Both the position numbers and the translations under genes were made by a program. Source: Thermosporothrix hazakensis (GTDB taxonomy: Bacteria; Chloroflexota; Ktedonobacteria; Ktedonobacterales; Ktedonobacteraceae). Taken from it: a stretch of 64,000 nt of DNA. Position 1 is the first letter of the stretch; every line of letters starts with the position of its first letter. Below the pieces are notes generated by a model. The model worked only from the letters and a program-made list of their open reading frames with translations. It was not told the origin of the DNA and searched no databases. This document shows, one piece after another, positions 25,942-33,607 of the stretch. The stretch spans positions 141,857-205,856 of the forward strand of contig NZ_QKUF01000001.1 in the NCBI RefSeq assembly GCF_003253565.1, in the 5' to 3' direction.

Positions 25942-28326
25942 TTATTCGCCGTAGGGTATCCAGATATTTTTCACCTGAACGGCCTCACGCAGGAACTCCT
26001 GCCCTTCACCCTGATCGGGGAGCAGCCAGTTGCGAGAGCGCCCGTAATTGACCCAGGTACGTTTCATATTACCCGCCGATGCGGCCTCAACCATGCGCGA
26101 TCCTTCGGCAGTCCCGAAATACCACATGGAGTCCACGCTGTCATGCTCGGCAAGCACCTTCGCCAGCGCCTCGCGGTCGCCTGTCACAATATTGATGACG
26201 CCGCCCGGCACATCAGAGGTATCGAAGACCTGATAGCAGTCAGTCGCGCTCAACGGGGCCTGTGGCGAAGGAAGCGCGATCACCGTATTGCCCATCGCAA
26301 TCGCAGGCGCGACCAGCGAGATAAAGCCAAGCAGCGGATACTCATCGGGACAGGCAAGCCCGATCACGCCCACCGGCTCGTGCATTGCCAGCGCCACACC
26401 ACGCAGCGGCGGGCGATGGATCGAGCCCTCGAACTTATCGGCCCATGCAGCATAGCTGAACAAGCGCGCGATCGACGCCTGCACCTCGTTAGCAGCTTCC
26501 CCGACACCAGAACCGGTCTGCTGCACGATCCGTGAAACGAACTCCTGCTCACGGCTGGCGAGGTTCTCGGCAATATAGTAAAGAATCTGCGCGCGATTAT
26601 GCGCCGTATTGCTCCCCCACGAAGCCGCTGCACGGGCTGCCTCAACCGCGTTTCGGATATCTTTACGGTTGCCCTCGCCAACCTCGCCCAGCAAGCGCCC
26701 CGAAGGCCCATAGACCGGACGGCTGTAGCCCGAATCCGGGCGAGCCTGTTTGCCGCCAATATAGAGCTTGGGAGTGCGATCAATGGCAGGAAGCGAGCTC
26801 TCGACGGTCTCGGGCGTTTCCTCCTGTGCTACCTTGCGTGCCGGCTTTGGCGCTGCCCCCTCGTGCTTCGGCCTGACATACTCGTAGAGCCCCTCTTTAC
26901 CGCCCTCGCGTCCATAACCACTTTCGCGATAGCCACCGAAGCCACTCGATGCATCAAAGACATTGGTTGTGTTCACCCAGATGGTGCCCGCCTTGATCTT
27001 CGACGCCACATCAAGCGCAAGGTTGATATTATCGCTCCAGATGCTTGCGGCCAGCCCGTAGCGCGTATTATTCGCCAGCGCTACCGCCTCAGATGGATGG
27101 CGGAAGGTCATCGCAACCAATACCGGGCCAAAGATCTCCACCTGAGCGATGGTCGAGGCCGGAGAGACATTGGTGAAGAGCGTTGGCGGGAAGAAATAGC
27201 CGTCGGTCGGGCAGGACCATGACGGCTGCCATATCTCGGCACCCTCCGCAACACCCTGATCGACCAGTTTTTGAATATCACGCAACTGCGACTGCGACAC
27301 GATCGCGCCAATATCGATAGCCTTATCAAGCGGGTTGCCGACGCGCAGGTGCTCCATGCGAATGCGCAGCTTCTCAAGCAAGCGATCGGCGATGTTCTCC
27401 TGTACCAGCAGGCGCGAACCGGCACAACAGACCTGCCCCTGATTGAACCAGATCGCGTCTACAACTCCCTCGACAACGCTATCAAGGTCGGCATCATCGA
27501 ACACGATAAAGGGCGACTTGCCCCCCAGTTCCAGAGAGAGCTTTTTCCCGGAACCGGCTGTTGCCCGTCGAATCGAGCGACCCACTTCCGTTGAGCCTGT
27601 AAAGGCGATCTTATCCACGTCGGGATGGTTGACCAGCGCCTCGCCAACCTGTCCGGCCTCACCGGTGACAATGTTCACCACACCAGGTGGTAGGCCAATT
27701 TCCTGCACAATCTCGGCAAATTTGAGCGCGGTCAGTGAGGTATAACGCGCGGGCTTCAGTACGACGGTGTTGCCCATTGCCAACGCCGGAGCAATCTTCC
27801 AGGCAAGCATCAAGAGCGGAAAGTTCCAGGGAATGATCTGACCAATCACGCCCACCGGCTCGTAACCCGGCAGTTCCGAGGCCATCAGTTGCGCCCATCC
27901 GGCATGGTAATAGAAGTGACGCGCCACCAGCGGGATATCAATATCTCGGGTCTCGCGAATGGGCTTCCCATTATCCAGCGTTTCCAGCACGGAAAAGAAG
28001 CGAGCATGCTTCTGAATCTGACGAGCAATCGCATAGAGATAACGCGCCCGCACATGTCCCGCCAGCTTGCTCCAAGATTTGAACGCCTTGCGAGCCGCCG
28101 CGACAGCCTTATCGACATCAGCGGATGTGGCCGCCGCAACCTGTGCCAGAGGCTTCCCGGTCGCGGGATCAAGGCTTTCAAGATAGCGCTCCTCGCCTGG
28201 CTTGACCCATTGATTATTGATAAATAGGTCAAACTGAGCGTGCTTTTCAAGCCAGTTCCGCACAATCGAGGCATCTTCTGGAGCCGGGCCATATTCCATC
28301 GTCTCAAAAATCTCCATAATGTTCAT
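25942..28326 (-). CDS. Double-domain aldehyde dehydrogenase (ALDH16-like)
   Basis: About 794 residues carrying two aldehyde dehydrogenase domains. The first (to about 510) is complete: counted from the upstream GTG at 28332, general-base Glu268 lies in LELGG and nucleophile Cys302 in NQGQVCCAG, with the NAD-site segment PWNFPLLML. The second (about 530-796) keeps the fold (PVGVIGLACPDEYPLL, GGVINIVTGD) and the ending QVKNIWIPYGE but lacks the Glu and Cys motifs, as in ALDH16. Start ATG 28326 follows GGGAGAG. It lies 14 bases after deoC, so it probably oxidises acetaldehyde released by the aldolase to acetate. Confidence 0.88.
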   Translation of the reverse strand: MNIMEIFETMEYGPAPEDASIVRNWLEKHAQFDLFINNQWVKPGEERYLESLDPATGKPLAQVAAATSADVDKAVAAARKAFKSWSKLAGHVRARYLYAIARQIQKHARFFSVLETLDNGKPIRETRDIDIPLVARHFYYHAGWAQLMASELPGYEPVGVIGQIIPWNFPLLMLAWKIAPALAMGNTVVLKPARYTSLTALKFAEIVQEIGLPPGVVNIVTGEAGQVGEALVNHPDVDKIAFTGSTEVGRSIRRATAGSGKKLSLELGGKSPFIVFDDADLDSVVEGVVDAIWFNQGQVCCAGSRLLVQENIADRLLEKLRIRMEHLRVGNPLDKAIDIGAIVSQSQLRDIQKLVDQGVAEGAEIWQPSWSCPTDGYFFPPTLFTNVSPASTIAQVEIFGPVLVAMTFRHPSEAVALANNTRYGLAASIWSDNINLALDVASKIKAGTIWVNTTNVFDASSGFGGYRESGYGREGGKEGLYEYVRPKHEGAAPKPARKVAQEETPETVESSLPAIDRTPKLYIGGKQARPDSGYSRPVYGPSGRLLGEVGEGNRKDIRNAVEAARAAASWGSNTAHNRAQILYYIAENLASREQEFVSRIVQQTGSGVGEAANEVQASIARLFSYAAWADKFEGSIHRPPLRGVALAMHEPVGVIGLACPDEYPLLGFISLVAPAIAMGNTVIALPSPQAPLSATDCYQVFDTSDVPGGVINIVTGDREALAKVLAEHDSVDSMWYFGTAEGSRMVEAASAGNMKRTWVNYGRSRNWLLPDQGEGQEFLREAVQVKNIWIPYGE

Positions 28327-28340
28327 CTGCACTTCTCTCC

Positions 28341-29324
28341 CTACGCCAGCGGATTATGGTACTCTGCTGCATAACGGCCTGTCACAAAGTGGGAAAGCTG
28401 ACGCTCGATATCGGCGAGCAGGCCACTTGCACCGAACCGGAACAGTGTATTGTTCAGCCAGTCGTTCCCCAGTTCTTCTTTTATCAAAATCAACCAATCA
28501 AGCGATTGCTTGGCAGTGCGAATACCACCGGCGGGCTTAAAACCAACCCTGTAGCCGGTCCGATCAAAATACTCGCGAATCATGCGCGTCATCACCAGCC
28601 CGACCGGAAGTGTTGCGTTCACCGGCTCTTTTCCAGTCGAAGTCTTGATAAAGTCGGCTCCGGCCATCATACAGACAAGGCTTGCCATCGCCACATTGCG
28701 CAGCGTCGCCAGCTCATGCGTTGCCAGAATCGTCTTTAAGTGCGCCTCTCCACACGTCTCGCGGTACGCCTTCACCTCGTCATAGAGTGCCTGCCAGTTA
28801 CCGGTGAGGACATGCGGGCGCGAGATCACAATATCGATTTCCTTCGCCCCGGCCTGCACCGACGCCTCAATTTCGCGCAATTTGAGCTCAAAGGGGGTCT
28901 GTCCGGCAGGAAACCCGGTTGAGACTGCCGCTACCGGAATATCTGTTCCCTGCAATGCCTCGACGGCCACAGGCACAAGGTTGTGATAAACACAGACCGC
29001 GCCCACGTGCAGTTCATTGAAGCCGAGCGCGTCCAGTATTTCCTGACGCACCGGCTGCCGGGCTTTGGCACATAGGCGACGCACGTTGCCAGGCGTGTCA
29101 TCACCCATAAGCGTGGTCAAGTCGATACAGGTGATGGCTCGCAGCAGCCACGCCGCCTGCCACTCCTTCTTGACCGTGCGCCTGGTTGGCAAGGTCGCCG
29201 CCCGACGCTCCACGGCGCTCCGATTGACATGGACACGATGTATCCAATCCAGATCAAGCGGCATCCCCGGATTTCGAGCCGGAACAACGGATGCCTGTTG
29301 TGCATGTTGTTGCGTAGTCGTCAT
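28341..29324 (-). CDS. deoC: Deoxyribose-phosphate aldolase
   Basis: A 327-residue class I aldolase. DFIKTSTGK carries the Schiff-base lysine and VGFKPAGGIR the second lysine of the DeoC proton-relay site. It cleaves 2-deoxyribose-5-phosphate to glyceraldehyde-3-phosphate and acetaldehyde in deoxynucleoside catabolism. It is longer than the E. coli enzyme (about 260) through an N-terminal extension of roughly 60 residues, as in several Gram-positive and Chloroflexi homologues. The ATG follows GGGAAGGA. It is the first gene of a two-gene operon with the double aldehyde dehydrogenase. Confidence 0.93.
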   Translation of the reverse strand: MTTTQQHAQQASVVPARNPGMPLDLDWIHRVHVNRSAVERRAATLPTRRTVKKEWQAAWLLRAITCIDLTTLMGDDTPGNVRRLCAKARQPVRQEILDALGFNELHVGAVCVYHNLVPVAVEALQGTDIPVAAVSTGFPAGQTPFELKLREIEASVQAGAKEIDIVISRPHVLTGNWQALYDEVKAYRETCGEAHLKTILATHELATLRNVAMASLVCMMAGADFIKTSTGKEPVNATLPVGLVMTRMIREYFDRTGYRVGFKPAGGIRTAKQSLDWLILIKEELGNDWLNNTLFRFGASGLLADIERQLSHFVTGRYAAEYHNPLA

Positions 29325-29377
29325 AAAAACAAAATCCTTCCCCGCCAGTCGATAACAGGTTTCATTGATTTGTCTTT

Positions 29378-29383
29378 ATTATA
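29378..29383 (-). promoter_or_regulatory. Candidate -10 element for deoC operon
   Basis: A consensus TATAAT lies on the minus strand 54 bases before the deoC start codon. The region 17-18 bases further upstream (GGGAAG-like) is a poor -35, so an activator or extended contacts may be needed. It lies back to back with the promoter at 29441-29470. Confidence 0.45.
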
Positions 29384-29440
29384 TCGCTTGCTGTCCTCCC
29401 CTTCCCGCCTCCATGCCTGCCTCTTGCAAGCAGGCGAGCC

Positions 29441-29470
29441 TTGACAGCGCGAAAAATGATCCGATACTAT
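29441..29470 (+). promoter_or_regulatory. Sigma-70-type promoter for the luciferase-like oxidoreductase
   Basis: A consensus TTGACA (29441-29446) and TACTAT (29465-29470) with an 18-base spacer, 43 bases before the start codon. Confidence 0.7.
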
Positions 29471-29513
29471 AAGAATGACATGTCAATAGCATAGAAAAGA
29501 GGATCGATGCCGC

Positions 29514-30353
29514 ATGCATTTTGCGATTAATCTTCCTAATTTTGCTCAATTCAGCGACACGCGAGCGCTGGCCGAGCTGGCCCGTGAAGCTGAGGCCGCC
29601 GGCTGGGACGGCTTCTTTCTCTGGGATCATATCCTGTATTTCCCGGCCGGGTTGGAGCCTCCGGTACCGATGGCGGATCCCTGGATTGCGCTGACCGCTG
29701 TTGCCCTGAACACCAGCCGCATCAAATTCGGGCCGATGGTTACACCGTTGCCCCGTCGTCGACCGTGGAAAGTGGCTCGCGAGGCGCTCACGCTCGATCA
29801 TCTCTCGCAGGGTCGCCTGATTCTAGGGGTAGGTCTGGGCAGCGATCGCAACCGGGAATTCGAGGGCTTTGGTGAGGAGGCCGACCCGAAGACACAGGGC
29901 GCGATGCTGGATGAGGGCCTTGCCATTCTGAACGGGCTATGGAGCGGCGAACCGTTCAGCTTTGAGGGTACACACTACCATATTCGCGATATCCAATTTG
30001 CGCCGCGTCCACTGCAACAGCCACGCATCCCGATCTGGCTTGCTGGCTTCTGGCCACATCCCAGGCCCTTTCGTCGGGCCGCCGCCTGGGATGGCGTCAC
30101 CCCCCTCTCACGCGAGCGCACGCTAACCCCCGAGGATATTCATGAGATTATCACATTCATGCAGCGGCATCGTCAGCATACAGCCCCCTTCGATGTGATG
30201 GCCTCGCTCTACATCGGGCGCGATGAGCGCACCCCCGAAATTATTGCAGCCTACGAAGCCGCAGGCACAACCTGGCTGCAAAGCTGCTTTACCTGGAACC
30301 ATTCGCTTGAAGAGGTTCGAGCGCATATCCGCCGGGGCCCTTGCTCCGCCTGA
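29514..30353 (+). CDS. LLM-class flavin-dependent oxidoreductase (luciferase-like)
   Basis: A 279-residue TIM-barrel flavoprotein of the luciferase-like monooxygenase family. The N-terminus (MHFAINLPNFAQF), the WDHILYF segment, LTLDHLSQGRLILGVGLG and the later PRIPIWLAGFWP are typical F420- or FMN-binding features of this family. The reaction could be F420-dependent reduction or FMN-dependent oxygenation; nothing in the sequence settles which. It is monocistronic, with its own near-consensus promoter and a hairpin after the stop. Confidence 0.87.
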   Translation: MHFAINLPNFAQFSDTRALAELAREAEAAGWDGFFLWDHILYFPAGLEPPVPMADPWIALTAVALNTSRIKFGPMVTPLPRRRPWKVAREALTLDHLSQGRLILGVGLGSDRNREFEGFGEEADPKTQGAMLDEGLAILNGLWSGEPFSFEGTHYHIRDIQFAPRPLQQPRIPIWLAGFWPHPRPFRRAAAWDGVTPLSRERTLTPEDIHEIITFMQRHRQHTAPFDVMASLYIGRDERTPEIIAAYEAAGTTWLQSCFTWNHSLEEVRAHIRRGPCSA

Positions 30354-30363
30354 GCAGCGCTTT

Positions 30364-30389
30364 CCGGGTAAGTCTCCGCGCTTACCCGG
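30364..30389 (+). terminator. Hairpin after the luciferase-like gene
   Basis: CCGGGTAAG (30364-30372) pairs perfectly with CTTACCCGG (30381-30389). The following sequence is pyrimidine-rich but has no clean T run, so termination strength is uncertain. Confidence 0.55.
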
Positions 30390-30437
30390 GCCTTCACTTC
30401 CATAGATAGAAATAGCTACTCTATAGAAATAGACAAT

Positions 30438-30467
30438 TTGGTACATCCTGGCACATTTTCGTATACT
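30438..30467 (+). promoter_or_regulatory. Sigma-70-type promoter for the lipase-like gene
   Basis: TTGGTA (30438-30443) and TATACT (30462-30467) with an 18-base spacer. The predicted transcript start, near 30474, argues for a start codon downstream of the first in-frame TTG at 30484. Confidence 0.55.
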
Positions 30468-30504
30468 GTGAAGCAGGAGCTTATTGGATGTGGAGGTTGT
30501 GGTT

Positions 30505-31755
30505 GTGGCGGATTCCTCACTTTTATGTCTCGTGTCGTTGCATGGAGTCGGTTTTGAGCAGACACCCGGTGAACAAATTCCCGGCTATGCGGATTACCTG
30601 CATCGACATCTCAGTAAATTTCTCGACTCCTCCGTTTTGAGTAATGATCCATTTCGGCTACGTAGCGAACATGGCGAAAATGGCCCCATCTATGTTCATA
30701 GTTGCTGGCCCGCCTATAGCAAGCAGCGCGAATTAGGCCTGGCGCGACTTGGAAGCTGGCGCGACATCGATGGACGACGCAAGATCGATATTTCAGGCGC
30801 GCCCCTCACTCAGGGACGAGAACGAATCTCGCATGTTGCTCTGATCTATGCCGACCAGGAAGAGCAGAAAACGACGCTGAGCATGATGTTCCTGATGATG
30901 CTGCTCTCGCAGTGCAGGGTGCACCGGTATAGCTCTATTTTCGGCCTCTTCGGGTTGCTCCGCCAGTTTATCGGTGGGGTACTCGACCAGCCCATTGGCG
31001 AGGTTCGGCACCCCGCCGCAAGCCTTTCCGTGCGCAAAGATAGTGCCAGAATTCAGGAGTGGTGGCAGTGGCTTCCCGGACATCTCTACCGGCGCCGCGG
31101 CACTTTTGCCATCGCGATGCAGCTCCTCAGCGATATGGCAGGCTACCTGCTGCATAACGAGCAGCGCGAACAACTGCGCAATTTCGTGATGGATGCCCTG
31201 CTTCGGCTGGCAGCGCGTGACGATGTCGAGGGGATTATTCTGAACGCGCACAGCACCGGCACGCTGATCGCCTATGATGTCTTCCGACAGCTTCCAACAC
31301 CCGCACGCCGCAAGATCAAAGCGATCATTACAGCCGGGAGCCCGCTGAGAAAATATGTCACGCTCTTCGGGTGGGGACGCAAGATCGAAAGCGAGATCGC
31401 GCTTCCCCCGTGGTACAACTTCTGGGATAAACGCGACCCGATGGCAGACCCCCTTTCCGCACCGCTGAACTGGAAACGAGGTCGCCCAATCCGCACCAGC
31501 GAGTCGCTCTTTCAGCGCATCAACCCGATCAAAGGGAGTACAACGGAGGTCGCAGTGATAGATAAGGAGGTCGATAACATCCGAAACAGCTACGGACGCG
31601 GCCTGCAACCCCACAACTACTGGGATAATCAGACCGAGTTCGTGCAGGCTCTGGTCCATATTCTCTGGCAATCAGCCGTAGTGAAGACGCTGCTCTTCAG
31701 TCCACCCGCCTCAAACAGCGGGGTCGCCCTTTACGAACAAACGAGCAGCATGTAA
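30505..31755 (+). CDS. Alpha/beta-hydrolase (lipase-like) protein
   Basis: About 416 residues. The segment IILNAHSTGTLIAYDVFRQLP matches a lipase nucleophile elbow with A-H-S-T-G in place of the usual GHSxG, and AIITAGSPLRKYV resembles the strand after it in lipase class 3-like folds. LVSLHGVGFEQTPG at the N-terminus would form the oxyanion region. No signal peptide is visible; a hydrophobic stretch around residues 125-160 could touch the membrane. The start is GTG 30505, because GGAGG lies 8 bases upstream; TTG 30484 and GTG 30490 are alternatives. The substrate is unknown. Confidence 0.65.
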   Translation: MADSSLLCLVSLHGVGFEQTPGEQIPGYADYLHRHLSKFLDSSVLSNDPFRLRSEHGENGPIYVHSCWPAYSKQRELGLARLGSWRDIDGRRKIDISGAPLTQGRERISHVALIYADQEEQKTTLSMMFLMMLLSQCRVHRYSSIFGLFGLLRQFIGGVLDQPIGEVRHPAASLSVRKDSARIQEWWQWLPGHLYRRRGTFAIAMQLLSDMAGYLLHNEQREQLRNFVMDALLRLAARDDVEGIILNAHSTGTLIAYDVFRQLPTPARRKIKAIITAGSPLRKYVTLFGWGRKIESEIALPPWYNFWDKRDPMADPLSAPLNWKRGRPIRTSESLFQRINPIKGSTTEVAVIDKEVDNIRNSYGRGLQPHNYWDNQTEFVQALVHILWQSAVVKTLLFSPPASNSGVALYEQTSSM

Positions 31756-31780
31756 ACCAACACCAGCCCCCTATCTCCAG

Positions 31781-31826
31781 GGTGAGACGGGCTTCGCGCT
31801 GTCTGACAGACGAAGCTCATCTCACC
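31781..31826. terminator. Imperfect hairpin between convergent genes
   Basis: GGTGAGA (31781-31787) pairs with TCTCACC (31820-31826), with an inner GCTTCG/CGAAGC stem. It stands between the lipase-like gene and the convergent DUF169 gene. Only a short T tract follows on the plus strand. Confidence 0.5.
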
Positions 31827-31844
31827 ACCACCCCGTTTTAGATG

Positions 31845-32558
31845 TTAGATAGACGCAAACTTCGCCTTCTGGCCCTGATGGAACGGCGCAAGCGCTTCAT
31901 TAGCCTGAACAATAGTTGTCAGGCGCTCAACCAGTTCGGGAAAGCGTGTGGCGGGAAGCGTCATCACAACCTCACCGGGTGTCAGTTCGATATAAGTGCG
32001 AGCACCCACACAGCCAAAGCTCATCGAGGGCTCTCCTGTCTGAATCGTACGCGGGATGACACCACAGGTCGGACGTCCAAAAGCAACCTGTCCCCCCTGC
32101 AACCAGTTTACCTGACCAAGCGCCTCGGCAATCAGCATCGCCTGCTGTGTGTCCAGAATGCAGAGGACCACATCCGGATCGACTTCATCGGGAAAGCGAT
32201 CAAGACGACCATACACGATGCTGTTGTGAGGCTTCTTCACGGTGGGCAGGGCGCTGACCTCATCAGGAGAGAAATACTGAACGCTCGCCATTGTCTGCAC
32301 CAGAGATTGCGCCCGCTCCTGCGCCTCCTGCGGCATCGTAAAGCCCATTGTCATCATACCGATGGGGCATTCCTGATGATCCTCTGCCGAGGCGAAGAAC
32401 ACACCCTTTTCGGCCAGCACCCAGAAAGTACAGGCAGAGGGGACCTTGCGATCTATATGCCCCACGGAGGCCGGAACCTCCTCAACAAATGCCAGACCAA
32501 CCGGCACATGTCGAGCATGAAGAGCGTCTACAAACTGTTGTGCAAGCTGCTTATCCAC
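31845..32558 (-). CDS. DUF169 family protein
   Basis: A 237-residue protein with the DUF169 pattern: PVGLAFVEEVP near the start, a cysteine-containing segment (SACTFWVLAEKG, HQECPIGMMTMGF) and GRPTCGVIPRT in the C-terminal half. The conserved cysteines suggest a metal or cofactor site, but the function of the family is not established. The GTG start at 32558 has AAGGAG 9 bases upstream. It lies 43 bases after the RNase H gene in the same direction, with no clear hairpin between. Confidence 0.8.
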   Translation of the reverse strand: MDKQLAQQFVDALHARHVPVGLAFVEEVPASVGHIDRKVPSACTFWVLAEKGVFFASAEDHQECPIGMMTMGFTMPQEAQERAQSLVQTMASVQYFSPDEVSALPTVKKPHNSIVYGRLDRFPDEVDPDVVLCILDTQQAMLIAEALGQVNWLQGGQVAFGRPTCGVIPRTIQTGEPSMSFGCVGARTYIELTPGEVVMTLPATRFPELVERLTTIVQANEALAPFHQGQKAKFASI

Positions 32559-32601
32559 GATGCAAACTCCTTTTTTCTATCCGATATCTGCTGCTCGATT
32601 G

Positions 32602-33408
32602 TTATTGAATACTGGCCCAGTACTTCTTCAGGAGAACGTACAGCCAATTTTTCTGCTTCTCGGAAAGCACAAAGCGGTCCTTCCGCATCCGTTTTGCCAT
32701 ATCCGCGATAAATTGACGTTCCCGCGCGGAAATACGTGTCGGATCTTGCGCCTCAAAATAGGCATGCAAGCGCTGTACCTGTTTGCGTAATGTGGCCAGT
32801 TCAGTCGTTGAAAGTCCATTTCGCGCCTCCGGGGTCTGGGAGGTCCGCCAGCGTTCAAATGCCGCACGGTTGCCTTGAAAAGCCCCCAGTCCCGCCAGTT
32901 CGTCGGCGCGTTCGTTCTGTTTCTGTCCGATATGGCCGCGCACCCAGACAAACACGGGCGGCTTTTGCCGATAGGAGGCCAGCTTGCGATAGATGGCCCA
33001 GAGATCGGGATTTGCCTTCATTTGATAGATGCCACTCGCCACCTTAATAGTGTACTCGCTATCGCTATAGATTGTTAAGGGGAGTTGTGGCGGAGCCAGT
33101 GCCAGCACAGCCAGCACGGCGGCAATTTCCGCACGATTATTGGTCGTCGTCCGGGAGCACGGCACGTGCCCGTAACATTCCAGACAGGACGCGTTCGGTC
33201 TGAGAACGCCCTCAGAGGTCATATCATGCCTGGCCCAGAGCAGCGCCGCCCAGCCAGCCGGGCCCCCGGGATTCTTGATACAGGCGCCATCGGTAAAGGC
33301 CACAACCCCATCTTTTCCCAGAGCAGGCAATGCAGCACGTAGATCGACATGAACCGTTTCCTGCTTAACAGAGTCCCATTCAAGGCTCTCCTCGACATCG
33401 GTGCTCAC
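32602..33408 (-). CDS. rnhA: Ribonuclease HI with C-terminal extension
   Basis: A 268-residue protein whose residues about 30-185 are an RNase H fold. The catalytic acidic residues are visible in order: Asp in AFTDGAC, Glu in NNRAEIAAVL, Asp in IYSDSEYT, and Asp in NERADELA. An insertion of roughly 20 residues with three cysteines (CLECYGHVPC) lies between the first two motifs. About 80 extra residues follow the domain (LRKQVQRLHAYFEAQ and beyond); they are helical and basic, and may bind nucleic acid. It removes RNA from RNA-DNA hybrids. The start is GTG 33408. Confidence 0.85.
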   Translation of the reverse strand: MSTDVEESLEWDSVKQETVHVDLRAALPALGKDGVVAFTDGACIKNPGGPAGWAALLWARHDMTSEGVLRPNASCLECYGHVPCSRTTTNNRAEIAAVLAVLALAPPQLPLTIYSDSEYTIKVASGIYQMKANPDLWAIYRKLASYRQKPPVFVWVRGHIGQKQNERADELAGLGAFQGNRAAFERWRTSQTPEARNGLSTTELATLRKQVQRLHAYFEAQDPTRISARERQFIADMAKRMRKDRFVLSEKQKNWLYVLLKKYWASIQ

Positions 33409-33532
33409 AAAAACAATTCCAACCTTTCCGCCAGATTTTCAGCAAACCTCTCTATTGTAATACTTTCTGGAGCAGAAAAAGCGGAAAAGCCAGCCAACTG
33501 GTTCCCTGAACTCCTACTTTCTGATCACTAAT

Positions 33533-33570
33533 AAAAAAACTGTGGCACGGAACAACAGTCCGCGCCACAG
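33533..33570 (-). terminator. Strong intrinsic terminator of the transketolase gene
   Basis: On the minus strand a 12-bp stem with one G-T wobble (33540-33551 with 33559-33570) is followed by seven T. It lies about 38 bases past the transketolase stop. Confidence 0.85.
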
Positions 33571-33607
33571 TGGGAAGAAAAGAACAGGCACACGATATCC
33601 GGAACGA

